Of a stretch of DNA of 64,000 nt, positions 24,340-32,578 are shown piece by piece. The notes under the pieces were generated by a model. The model did no database searches. It saw nothing but the letters and a program-made list of their open reading frames with translations, and was not told where the DNA came from. The DNA comes from VAZQ01 sp034669045 (lineage in GTDB: Bacteria > Pseudomonadota > Alphaproteobacteria > Rhizobiales > Xanthobacteraceae): positions 1 to 64,000 of the forward strand of contig JAXDOD010000028.1 in assembly GCA_034669045.1 (NCBI GenBank). The letters run 5' to 3'. Both the position numbers and the translations under genes were made by a program. How positions within the stretch are numbered: position 1 is the stretch's first letter; every line of letters starts with the position of its first letter.

Positions 24340-25933
24340 GCGCAGCGAGCGAGCGGCCCCGAAGCAGGCCGACACCCAGCGCGCCGGCGACGCACAGGTT
24401 GCTCCGCCCCTCGATGAGGACGCCGGCGAGAACCACCTGCTCGTCTTCCGGATCGCCGACGATTTATTCGGTTTCAAGCTCGACGATGTCGGCGAAATCA
24501 TCCGGTTGCCGGCCCTCGCGTACATGCCGCTGGGACCGAAAAGTCTCCTCGGCCTCGCCAACCTGCGCGGTATGGTGCTCCCGGTCGTCGATATACGACT
24601 TTTGCTAGGGTTTTCCCCGGCTCCGCTGGATGACGCGGCGCGCGTGATCGTGATCGGCGGTGGTGCGCCGGTCGCATTTGTCGTCGATCGGATCGAGGCG
24701 CTTCGCAGGCATTTCGGCCAACGCGGGGAGAAGGACGCCGCTGGAACAGGCGCCGTCGATCCGGACATGCTCGACGGCGTCGTCAAAGCTGCCGAGGGCG
24801 ACAGGACGGTCAAAATCTTGAATCCACATAGGATGTTGCGTGACGAGTTCTCGCGCCTCGGTGTCTCCGAACCGCGTACCGCGAGCCGGGTCTCGATTTC
24901 GGCTGGCGCTCCGAACCCCGCAGCCCCGGAGCAACCACTGGTCGCGTTGGTCAGCTTCGATCTTGGGCGGCAGGAATATGCCTTGCCGCTCGATCGTGTG
25001 CGGGAGATCATTCCTCTGCCCGATCAGGTTTCTCAGGTTCCGCGTGCCGAGACCGCCGTGCTGGGCTTCACGACCCTGCGCGACCGTTTGTTGCCGCTGG
25101 TCTCGTTGCGCATGCTTCTCGGGTTGCCGCCCGATAGCGAAGGCGAGGAGCGCGGCAAGGTCGTCGTGCTGTCGATGGGCGGCGCAACCATCGGCATGGT
25201 CGCGGACCGCACCCGGGAAATCCTGCGCGTCGACCCGAGCGCGATCGATCCGGCGCCGACGTTGCTCACGCGCGGAGCTGGCGACGCCGAGATCACCTCG
25301 ATCTGCCGGCTCGAGCAGGGCAAGCGCCTTGTGGCGCTGTTGTCACCCGACCGTCTGTTCCGATCCGAGCTGGTCCGCCGCGTTCTTGCGGAAAAGGGCG
25401 GCGAGATTGAACGTCAAGAAGGCCCATTGAGCGAGTCAACGATGGCTGATGAGCAGTTCGTCATTTTTCGGCTGGGCAATCAGGAATACGGCCTGCCGAT
25501 CGGAGCGGTGGATGAAATCGCGCGACCGCCCGACAATATCACCCGGCTGCCGAAAGCGCCGGCTTTCATCGACGGAGTGATCAACCTCCGCGGCATTGTC
25601 GTCCCCATCGTCGACCTTCGGCGACGATTCGAACTGATGTCGCAGGAACCGGTGAGCACCCAGCGTATTCTCGTCTTGGCGATCGGCGGCGGGAAGACTG
25701 GTTTCATGGTCGACAGCGTATCCGAGGTCCTGAAGGTGCCGGCGGCGGCAATCCGTCCGGCGCCGGAGGTCTCTCGCGAGCAGATGCGTCTGATCGGCCG
25801 GGTGGCAAACCTGGATGCGCAAGCCCGGATGATCTTGCTGGTCGACCCGGCACAGCTCCTGGACCGGGTCGAAGCAGACGTGCTGGCGAAGTTCGATCGC
25901 GCCGCTCCAGAGCAGGCATCGAAGACTTCGTGA
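24332..25933 (+). CDS. cheW: Triple-CheW-domain coupling protein
   Basis: A 533-aa protein made of three consecutive CheW domains, about residues 35-185, 205-360 and 375-520. Each shows the fold's hallmark strands: LLVFRIADDLFGFKLDDVGEI, VSFDLGRQEYALPLDRVREI and VIFRLGNQEYGLPIGAVDEI begin them; INLRGIVVPIVDLRRRF in the third is the canonical receptor/kinase-binding segment. CheW links chemoreceptors to CheA. Three domains in one chain could bridge several receptors or kinases and match the two-tip receptor encoded just upstream. The start overlaps the receptor stop by 8 bases and the end overlaps cheB by 4, so the genes are coupled. No single-domain CheW is in the cluster. Confidence 0.9.
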   Translation: MAKRSERAAPKQADTQRAGDAQVAPPLDEDAGENHLLVFRIADDLFGFKLDDVGEIIRLPALAYMPLGPKSLLGLANLRGMVLPVVDIRLLLGFSPAPLDDAARVIVIGGGAPVAFVVDRIEALRRHFGQRGEKDAAGTGAVDPDMLDGVVKAAEGDRTVKILNPHRMLRDEFSRLGVSEPRTASRVSISAGAPNPAAPEQPLVALVSFDLGRQEYALPLDRVREIIPLPDQVSQVPRAETAVLGFTTLRDRLLPLVSLRMLLGLPPDSEGEERGKVVVLSMGGATIGMVADRTREILRVDPSAIDPAPTLLTRGAGDAEITSICRLEQGKRLVALLSPDRLFRSELVRRVLAEKGGEIERQEGPLSESTMADEQFVIFRLGNQEYGLPIGAVDEIARPPDNITRLPKAPAFIDGVINLRGIVVPIVDLRRRFELMSQEPVSTQRILVLAIGGGKTGFMVDSVSEVLKVPAAAIRPAPEVSREQMRLIGRVANLDAQARMILLVDPAQLLDRVEADVLAKFDRAAPEQASKTS

Positions 25934-27027
25934 CCAGACTTCTGATCGTCGACGATTCCCCGCTGATGCGTAAGCTGCTCGAAGGAATTTTTCGGGCGGA
26001 AGGCGACTTTGAAATCCGGCTGGCCCGCAATGGCGTCGAGGCGCTTGAGCTCGTGCGGTCCTTCGATCCCCAGGTGGTGACGCTGGATGTCCAGATGCCC
26101 GGAATGGATGGACTTGCCTGTCTCGGGCAGATCATGATCGAAGCGCCGCGGCCGGTGGTGATGATCTCCGCACTGACAGAAGAAGGCGCCGAGGCGACGC
26201 TGGAGGCCATCGAGCTTGGCGCCGTCGATTTTGTCGCAAAGCCGGGCGGAGCCGTTTCGCTGGAAATCGACCGGTTGCGCCCCCTCCTGGTCGAGAAGGT
26301 CCGCGGCGCCGCCAACGCGCGTATCCGCCCCACTTTGCGTCTGAGGGAGCGCATCCGCCATCAATTCCGGGGCGTTGGCGTTGTGCCTCGGCCGGCACAA
26401 CCGCGGCGCCCGCGCATCGCGGAGCACAGGGCAGGTCCAGCTCAGGGCTTGGTGTTGATTGGAACCTCGACAGGCGGGCCGGCCGCGCTCGACCTTGTGC
26501 TTCCTCGGTTGCCACGCGATTTACCCTGGCCGGTCTTGGTGTCGCAGCACATGCCGGCGAGCTTTACCGGCCCGTTCGCGAGGCGGCTTGACCGGCAATG
26601 CGACCTGGAGGTCGTCGAGGTAACCCGCCCGATGCCGTTGCTCGCCGGCACCGTCTACATCGGACGTGGGGATGCCGATGTGATCGTGGCTGCCCGGGCA
26701 ACGGGCATGGTCGCCATGCCGGTCCCGGCGCAGCGTGACTATCCGTGGCATCCGAGCGTGGAACGGATGGTGACCAGCGCACTTGAGCATTATGGCGCAA
26801 CGCGATTGGTGGGAGTGCTGATGACCGGTATGGGAAGGGACGGAGCAGATGCGATGACGCTGTTACGCAGCCAGGGTGGCCGAACCATCGCGGAAGCGGA
26901 ATCCACGGCGGTGGTCTGGGGCATGCCCGGGGAGCTGGTGCGCAACGGCGGGGCTGAATTCGTCCGGCCGGTCGAGGACATCGCCGGCGCCATCGTGGAC
27001 TTGGTCAGAGAACATGCCGTTCGTTAA
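25930..27027 (+). CDS. cheB: CheB protein-glutamate methylesterase/response regulator
   Basis: A 365-aa CheB that removes methyl groups from receptor glutamates when its receiver is phosphorylated by CheA. The receiver domain occupies about residues 1-120, with VDDS acidic residues near 8-10 and the phospho-Asp in VVTLDVQMPGMDG near 53. The C-terminal esterase has the triad Ser in IGTSTGGP, His in SQHMPASFT and Asp in MTGMGRDGADAM. Start is GTG at 25930, overlapping the triple CheW stop by 4 bases. It is followed by a HEAT-repeat gene that overlaps it by 14 bases, an unusual insertion between cheB and cheR. Confidence 0.93.
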   Translation: MTRLLIVDDSPLMRKLLEGIFRAEGDFEIRLARNGVEALELVRSFDPQVVTLDVQMPGMDGLACLGQIMIEAPRPVVMISALTEEGAEATLEAIELGAVDFVAKPGGAVSLEIDRLRPLLVEKVRGAANARIRPTLRLRERIRHQFRGVGVVPRPAQPRRPRIAEHRAGPAQGLVLIGTSTGGPAALDLVLPRLPRDLPWPVLVSQHMPASFTGPFARRLDRQCDLEVVEVTRPMPLLAGTVYIGRGDADVIVAARATGMVAMPVPAQRDYPWHPSVERMVTSALEHYGATRLVGVLMTGMGRDGADAMTLLRSQGGRTIAEAESTAVVWGMPGELVRNGGAEFVRPVEDIAGAIVDLVREHAVR

Positions 27028-27640
27028 ACGCGATGCGACCGCCCTGCCGGGCTCGGACCGGACGACCGGGATGGACGCCGCGTCGGCCGTCGCCAACCTG
27101 AGCAGTCCTGACGCCGAGATCAGGTGGAGCGCAGCCCGTGCGCTTGGCGCCCATCGCGAGATGGTGTCAGCGCTGGCGGCCGCGCTCGGCGTTGAACGGA
27201 TCGCGCGCGTGCGGGAAGCGATCATGACCGCGCTCATGCGCATCGGCGATGAAGCCAGCGTCAAGGCGATGCTCCCTTACCTGCGCTCGCAGGATGCCGG
27301 CCTGCGCGCGGCGGCCATCGAGGCACTGCAAGCCTTGCCGGATGCCATCTCGCCATTCCTGGAACAACTGCTGGCGGACGGCGATTCGGACGTGCGCATC
27401 CTCGCCACCGAGCTTGCTCGCAACATGTCGGCCGCGGATGCCACGCATGCATTGAGCAGGCTGCTGGAACAGGAGCAGCATCCCAACGTCTGCGGCGCGG
27501 CGATTGAAGTCCTTGCGGAGGTCGGGACGAAAGACGCGATTCCCGCGCTTCAATCGTGCGCCAATCGCTTTTCCAAAATTCCATTTCTGAGTTTTGCGGC
27601 GGCAACGGCCATAGCCCGGGTTTCGAACGCTGAAGGCTAG
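27014..27640 (+). CDS. HEAT-repeat protein in the chemosensory operon
   Basis: A 208-aa all-helical protein with about five HEAT or PBS-lyase-like repeats. Recurrent units look like 'D..vR..a..aLg.i......l...L' (LSSPDAEIRWSAARALG, ARVREAIMTALMRIGDE, SQDAGLRAAAIEALQALP, DGDSDVRILATELARNM). HEAT solenoids bind proteins. The gene sits between cheB and cheR, overlapping cheB by 14 bases and ending 7 bases before cheR, so it is surely co-expressed. A scaffold or adaptor for receptor methylation enzymes is a fair inference; no enzyme motif is present. Confidence 0.85.
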   Translation: MPFVKRDATALPGSDRTTGMDAASAVANLSSPDAEIRWSAARALGAHREMVSALAAALGVERIARVREAIMTALMRIGDEASVKAMLPYLRSQDAGLRAAAIEALQALPDAISPFLEQLLADGDSDVRILATELARNMSAADATHALSRLLEQEQHPNVCGAAIEVLAEVGTKDAIPALQSCANRFSKIPFLSFAAATAIARVSNAEG

Positions 27641-27647
27641 GTCGTAA

Positions 27648-28523
27648 ATGGCACGTTCAGAGTCCGACGGACCTCGTGCCGTCCATGTGACCCAAGAAGA
27701 GGTCCGGCGCTTCTGCGACTTTCTCTATCGCCGCACCGGCATGTCGTTTTCCGACAGCAAGCGATATTACATCGATCGCCGTCTGGCGGAGCGGATTGCG
27801 GCCACCAACGCCCCCTCTTTCCAGGCCTATTTTGCCCTGCTGCGCTCGGATGCCGATCACGAGATCGAATATCTGATCAACGCGTTTACGGTGAACGAGA
27901 CCTACTTCTATCGCGAGGACCATCAGCTTCGTTGCATGACGTCCGATCTTCTCGGCGACCTCCTCAAGCGGAAGCGGCCGGGGGAACCTATCCGCATCTG
28001 GTCGATACCCTGCTCGACCGGCGAGGAGCCCTATTCGATCGCAATATGGCTGATGGAGAATTGGAAGGAGGTCGATCTTTACAATATCGAGATTGTCGGC
28101 TCCGACATCGACACGCGCGCGCTCAAGTCGGCGGCGGAGGGCATTTACGGCAACCGCGCTCTCATGCGGCTCACCCAGGACGTGATCAAGCGCTATTTCG
28201 AGCGGCTCGACGACGACCGCTACCAGATCGACCCCGGTTTGAAAAATTCGGTCCAGTTCACGCAGGCCAACCTGATTGACCCGCAGGTCATGGCCGGCTT
28301 TCGGGGTTTCGACATCGTGTTTTGCCGCAACGTCCTGATCTATTTCGACGACGCATCGCGCCGCATTGCCGCGGAAAGTCTCTTTGATTGCCTCAATCCA
28401 GGCGGCTACATTTGTCTCGGCCACTCGGAGACGATGAGCCGAATATCGCCGCTATACCGTGTTTGTCGATTTTCCGACGCGATAGTCTATCAAAGGCCGG
28501 AGGTGGACCATGTCGGCAGTTGA
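27648..28523 (+). CDS. cheR: CheR chemoreceptor methyltransferase
   Basis: A 291-aa CheR that methylates receptor glutamate side chains with S-adenosylmethionine. The N-terminal helical domain has the RRLAERI and FTVNETYFYRE segments. The SAM site is IWSIPCSTGEEPYSIAI, followed by VGSDIDTRAL and FDIVFCRNVLIYFD, which are standard for the family. Length is normal and no C-terminal TPR or pentapeptide-binding extension was seen. It starts 7 bases after the HEAT gene and overlaps the next receiver gene by 14 bases. With cheB it provides adaptation for the soluble receptor of this cluster. Confidence 0.93.
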   Translation: MARSESDGPRAVHVTQEEVRRFCDFLYRRTGMSFSDSKRYYIDRRLAERIAATNAPSFQAYFALLRSDADHEIEYLINAFTVNETYFYREDHQLRCMTSDLLGDLLKRKRPGEPIRIWSIPCSTGEEPYSIAIWLMENWKEVDLYNIEIVGSDIDTRALKSAAEGIYGNRALMRLTQDVIKRYFERLDDDRYQIDPGLKNSVQFTQANLIDPQVMAGFRGFDIVFCRNVLIYFDDASRRIAAESLFDCLNPGGYICLGHSETMSRISPLYRVCRFSDAIVYQRPEVDHVGS

Positions 28524-28917
28524 GCAGGCATTGGAGACGCCGCGAATGCGGATTCTGGTTGTCGATGATTCGTCGCTCGTGCGGCTCTATTACCGCAACG
28601 CGCTTGAGGCCGCGGGCTTCAGCGTCGAACAGGCCATCAACGGCATCGAAGCCATGGAGAAGGTGCTCGCGCAGGCATTCGACCTCGTGATCGTTGACGT
28701 CAACATGCCGAGAATGGACGGCTTGTCCTTCGTGCGCGCACTCCGGCGCGGCGCTCCGGAGGTGGCGATACTTCCAGCCTTGATGATCTCGACCGAATCC
28801 GGACAGCAGGACATCGACGATTCCAGGACCGCGGGCGCGAATTTCTATCTGGTCAAGCCGGTTTCGGATGCAGACCTCGTTCGCCATGTCGCGGCGCTGA
28901 CCGGACAGTCGGCATGA
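28510..28917 (+). CDS. CheY-like response regulator
   Basis: A 135-aa single-domain receiver. It has ILVVDDSSLVRLYYRNAL at the start, the phospho-acceptor Asp in LVIVDVNMPRMDG, a switch Ser in ALMISTES and the Lys of NFYLVKPVSD. A short N-terminal lead (MSAVEQALETPRM) precedes the domain; an internal Met could also serve. There is no output domain, so it acts as a CheY. It lies between cheR and cheA, overlapping each (14 and 4 bases). CheA is the expected kinase and the CheC proteins are plausible phosphatases. Confidence 0.9.
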   Translation: MSAVEQALETPRMRILVVDDSSLVRLYYRNALEAAGFSVEQAINGIEAMEKVLAQAFDLVIVDVNMPRMDGLSFVRALRRGAPEVAILPALMISTESGQQDIDDSRTAGANFYLVKPVSDADLVRHVAALTGQSA

Positions 28918-31232
28918 ACGCCATCCACGAGCAATTTGTCGCAGAAGCGCGGGAGCTCATTCACCAGGCGACCGATGACCTCATTGCCGTCGAACGCGAA
29001 GGGGCGTCCGCGGAACGGATTGACCGGATTTTTCGTGTGTTCCACACGCTCAAGGGTTCCGCCGGCGTGGTCGACGTGGCGGCAATGGCCGTGACATTAC
29101 ATGCCGCGGAAGACCTGCTCGCCGCGATCCATGGCCGCCAATTGAGCGTGACCTCGGCGATGATCGACCAGGCGCTCGCTTGCCTCGACCAGGTTTCGCG
29201 GTGGGTGGATGCCTTCGAAGCATCCGGCACCGTGCCGTTCGAAGCTGGCGAGCAGGCGCAGGCGATGGCTTTGGGGTTACGGAAATTTCTGGCGGACAAC
29301 GCAGCGCCGCAGCCGGCGCGGTCGGATCCGGGCGTTTCCGAAAATGCCGGAGATCGCGCGCTGCCCGAGTGGGTCTCGCGCCTGATCATTGCGGAGCGCA
29401 CGCGGATCATCGGGCATCTGCAGGAACAGCCATCGGCGCTCGTCGCCGTTTCCTACGAACCGCGCCCCGGCTGCTTTTTCGATGGCGACGACCCGCTGTC
29501 GCTGATGCGAGCCGTCCCAAATCTCGTGGTCTTTCATCTCCGGGCGCGTGAAGCATGGCCGCCGCTGGCCGGCCTCGATCCCTATGCCTGCAACCTGCGT
29601 CTCGAAGCCGTCTCGGCGTCGACTCGCGCCGAGCTCGCGGACATCTTCCGCCTTGTATCGGACCAGGCTCGGATCATCGACATACCACTCGAGGCTTTGC
29701 CGCCAGAGCGCGACGCGACATCCGGCAAGCGTGCGCAAACCGAGCTTGTGCGTGCCATCCTCGAGGAGCAGCGCAGGGTTCTGGCCGCCTCCACGCAACG
29801 TGACGATCTGACCGGGCGCCTCGGCGCGGCGGCACGGGTGGCGGCGAATGCAGTGCGTCATTGCGGGCGGGCCGATTTGACGCCGCCGATCGAACACGCG
29901 AGGGACGCGGCGTTCCTGCGGGCGGACGCGATGCCGTTGCTGTCCGCGCTCGGGCAGGTGCTGGCGTCGCTCGCACCTGGAGCACAGGCTGGACCGGGCG
30001 GCGATGGAGCGGTTCAACGAACTGCGGACTTTGCGACTGACGAGCCCGGACCAGCGGCCATCCGCTCATTGCGCGTGGATGAGCGGAGGGTCGACGCGCT
30101 TTTCAACATGGCGGGTGAGCTGATCGTTGCCAAGAACGGCTTCGCGCATCTCGCCAAGCGGATCGCGGACGAGATTGGCGACCACGAGCTGGCTGCCGCC
30201 GTCAAACGACAGCATGAAACCATCGAACGGCTGGTCGGCGAGATGCATGTCGCGATCCTGCAATTGCGAATGGTGCCGGTTGCCCAGGTCTTTCGATCGT
30301 TTCCGCGGCTGGTGCGCGATATGGCACAGCGGCTCAACAAGAAGGTGGCTCTGGTGACGCGCGGAGAAACGACCGAAGCGGACAAGACCATCGTCGACCG
30401 CCTGTTTGAACCGCTGCTTCATCTCGTTCGCAATGCGCTCGATCACGGCATCGAGGGTCCTGAGCCGCGCCGCTCCGCGGGAAAGGCCGCGGCGGCCACC
30501 GTCACACTGCAGGCCTTGCGCGTGGGCGATCGCTTCATCGTGGAGGTCAGCGACGACGGTCGTGGGATCGACCCGGACATCGTCAGGCGCAAGTCCTTGG
30601 AACAAGGGGTCATCGCGGCCGATGAGCTGGCGGCGCTGGCGGACGATCAGATACTCGATCTGGTCTTTGCTCCCGGCTTTTCGACGGCGGCCGAGGTCTC
30701 GGATATTTCGGGTCGCGGTGTTGGAATGGACGTGGTGCGGAGCGCCATCGAGCAGATCGGCGGCAAGGTCTCGCTGACGAGCAGCGTGGGGGCCGGTACG
30801 ACGGTGCGGCTCGATCTGCCGATGAACATTGCGATGACGCGCATCATGGTGGTGGAGGCCGCCGGCCAGGTCTTCGGAATCCCGATGGACGGGGTAACGG
30901 AAACCCTTCGCCTGACGCCGGATCGTATCAGCCGGATCAAAGGCAATGACGCTTTCGTTCTGCGGGACCGGGTCGTGCCGATCTGCCCGCTCGCGGGGCT
31001 GATGAAATTGCCGAAACCGCCCGGCTCAGGATCGGCCATTCGGCTCCTGGTCGTCATCGAGGCCGGCGGAAAAAACGTCGCCATCGAGGTCGACGCCGTG
31101 CGCGACCGGCTCGAAATCGTGTTGAAACCCCTGCAGGGGCTCTTGGCCAAGGCGCGCGGCTACGCCGGGACGACCCTGCTCGGCGACGGGAAAGTCCTGC
31201 TGGTACTGGACATAAAGGAGATTCTCCCGTGA
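28914..31232 (+). CDS. cheA: CheA chemotaxis histidine kinase
   Basis: A 772-aa CheA. The Hpt domain at the N-terminus carries the phosphorylated His44 in FRVFHTLKGSAG. A long middle region (about 130-380) is not typical and contains a segment rich in Pro and aromatic residues. The dimerisation helices and ATPase follow: ALDHGIEGPEPRR (N box), VSDDGRGIDPD (G1) and SGRGVGMDVV (G2). The C-terminal CheW-like domain includes PMDGVTETLRL and ends at 772. No receiver is fused. It overlaps the preceding receiver and following STAS-like gene by 4 bases each. It should autophosphorylate under control of the soluble receptor and pass phosphate to the two CheY-like proteins and CheB. Confidence 0.93.
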   Translation: MNAIHEQFVAEARELIHQATDDLIAVEREGASAERIDRIFRVFHTLKGSAGVVDVAAMAVTLHAAEDLLAAIHGRQLSVTSAMIDQALACLDQVSRWVDAFEASGTVPFEAGEQAQAMALGLRKFLADNAAPQPARSDPGVSENAGDRALPEWVSRLIIAERTRIIGHLQEQPSALVAVSYEPRPGCFFDGDDPLSLMRAVPNLVVFHLRAREAWPPLAGLDPYACNLRLEAVSASTRAELADIFRLVSDQARIIDIPLEALPPERDATSGKRAQTELVRAILEEQRRVLAASTQRDDLTGRLGAAARVAANAVRHCGRADLTPPIEHARDAAFLRADAMPLLSALGQVLASLAPGAQAGPGGDGAVQRTADFATDEPGPAAIRSLRVDERRVDALFNMAGELIVAKNGFAHLAKRIADEIGDHELAAAVKRQHETIERLVGEMHVAILQLRMVPVAQVFRSFPRLVRDMAQRLNKKVALVTRGETTEADKTIVDRLFEPLLHLVRNALDHGIEGPEPRRSAGKAAAATVTLQALRVGDRFIVEVSDDGRGIDPDIVRRKSLEQGVIAADELAALADDQILDLVFAPGFSTAAEVSDISGRGVGMDVVRSAIEQIGGKVSLTSSVGAGTTVRLDLPMNIAMTRIMVVEAAGQVFGIPMDGVTETLRLTPDRISRIKGNDAFVLRDRVVPICPLAGLMKLPKPPGSGSAIRLLVVIEAGGKNVAIEVDAVRDRLEIVLKPLQGLLAKARGYAGTTLLGDGKVLLVLDIKEILP

Positions 31233-31465
31233 GTGTGCGGCGACACCAGGATGGAACTATCCTTCTGGAGGGACATTGCCCCGTCGAGGACGCAGAACCT
31301 TTGCTGCAACTGCTGCAAGCAACACCGGATGCTCCCCTGGACTGGGGGCAGTGCATTCACCTCCACACCGCGGTACTGCAGGTCATCCTGGCAGCCCAGC
31401 CCCGGCGGCTTGGGTCCTGCGGAGACCCGTGGGTCCGGCGGTGGGTTGAGGGCGACACCGTTTGA
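31229..31465 (+). CDS. Small STAS-like protein
   Basis: A 78-aa protein with a GTG start overlapping the cheA stop by 4 bases. GTILLEGHCPVEDAEPLLQLL and IHLHTAVLQVILAAQP suggest the strand-helix pattern of a short STAS domain. In anti-sigma antagonists the residue after the 'D.S' strand is a phosphorylated Ser or Thr; here that place reads HLHTAV, with a Thr. The domain is shorter than a standard STAS (about 100 aa). Coupling to cheA implies a role in the pathway, but homology was judged only from pattern. About 100 bases separate it from the next receiver gene. Confidence 0.6.
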   Translation: MSVRRHQDGTILLEGHCPVEDAEPLLQLLQATPDAPLDWGQCIHLHTAVLQVILAAQPRRLGSCGDPWVRRWVEGDTV

Positions 31466-31563
31466 AACAAGATGAGCCGTCCCATCGGGGCCGGTTCACA
31501 TCGTTTAAGGTGCTATACATCGCTCTCGAAGCGCGGGCGCCATAACTCCGTGGGACCAACCAG

Positions 31564-31944
31564 ATGCAGTACAAAGTGCTCGTTGTGGACGACAGCAAGC
31601 TTGCCCGTATGGTGATGGCGAGCGCTCTGCGGCGAATCCGGCCGGAATGGGAGCTGATCGAGGCGACCAACGCGGACGACGCGATGAAGGCGATTTCGTC
31701 GCAAGCGGTCGACGTTGCGCTGGTCGATTTCAACATGCCGGGAATCGATGGCCTGGAGTTGGTGGCGAAAATCCGGAAGGCCAGCCCGACGATGCCGGTG
31801 GCAGTGGTCTCGGCCAACCTGCAGGACGAAATTATCGGCCGCGCGCGGGAACTTAATGCGGGCTTCGTCGCTAAGCCTCTCACGGAGGAGGCTCTTGGAG
31901 CGTTTTTGTCCGGTGCTGCGTTGCGTTTGAAAACGAAAAAATGA
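31564..31944 (+). CDS. CheY-like response regulator (second)
   Basis: A 126-aa single-domain receiver: KVLVVDDSKLARMVMASAL, phospho-Asp in VALVDFNMPGIDG, switch Ser in VAVVSANLQDE and Lys in GFVAKPLTEE. The C-terminal tail ends in basic residues (LRLKTKK). A leading gap of about 100 bases after the STAS-like gene may hold a separate promoter, though none was identified. Its stop overlaps the cheC start by 4 bases, which suggests this receiver is the direct substrate of the CheC phosphatase encoded next. Confidence 0.9.
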   Translation: MQYKVLVVDDSKLARMVMASALRRIRPEWELIEATNADDAMKAISSQAVDVALVDFNMPGIDGLELVAKIRKASPTMPVAVVSANLQDEIIGRARELNAGFVAKPLTEEALGAFLSGAALRLKTKK

Positions 31945-32576
31945 ACATTGAGGCAATTGAGCTTTCCGATACCGAGCGTGATGCACTTGCCGAGATCGTC
32001 AATATAGGTGTCAGTCGCGCGGCGACCAGCCTGCGCCAGATGGTGGGCGAACAGGTGCTGCTCTCGGTTCCCGCCGTTAATATCGTGACCCGCCAGGCCG
32101 CATCCGAACTCGTGGAGCGCGGCGGTTCTTCCAAGCTTGTTGCTGTCCAGCAATCGTTCGAAGGCCCTTTTTCGGGCCGCGCGCTTTTGATCTTTCCACA
32201 AGCCCAAAGCCTTGAGCTTGTCAGGTCGATCGTGGGCGAGGAGCACTCGCTGGCGGATGTCATCGATCTGGAGCACGAGGCGCTCGCCGAGACCGGCAAC
32301 ATTATCCTCAACGCCTGCCTGGCCACCATCGCGAACGTCCTGCATCGTACGATGCGCATGTCGCTGCCCGCGGTCGTTCGTGGTGACGGGGCAACCCTGT
32401 TTGACGTTCAATCCGCCGCCGTAACCGGGAATTTGGTCCTTTTCCTCTACATCGACTTCGCCATCAAGAATCGCAACGTTCACGGTTTCATCGCCCTGCT
32501 CATGGACTTGCCTTCGATCACGGCTTTGAAGAAGATCGTCGGCGAGTTCATCGACAGGATCGGACGCCGCTGCTGA
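31941..32576 (+). CDS. cheC: CheC-like chemotaxis phosphatase (second copy)
   Basis: A 211-aa CheC-family protein, paralogous to the gene at 21305. Active-site helices: ERDALAEIVNIGVSRAATSL and EHEALAETGNIILNACL, each with the E..N pair. GPFSGRALLIFPQAQSLELV is nearly the same as in the other copy. It is expected to dephosphorylate the receiver encoded immediately before it, with which it overlaps by 4 bases. The next gene, a hybrid kinase, starts 2 bases after its stop. No cheD, which often stimulates CheC, was found. Confidence 0.88.
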   Translation: MNIEAIELSDTERDALAEIVNIGVSRAATSLRQMVGEQVLLSVPAVNIVTRQAASELVERGGSSKLVAVQQSFEGPFSGRALLIFPQAQSLELVRSIVGEEHSLADVIDLEHEALAETGNIILNACLATIANVLHRTMRMSLPAVVRGDGATLFDVQSAAVTGNLVLFLYIDFAIKNRNVHGFIALLMDLPSITALKKIVGEFIDRIGRRC

Positions 32577-32578
32577 CA

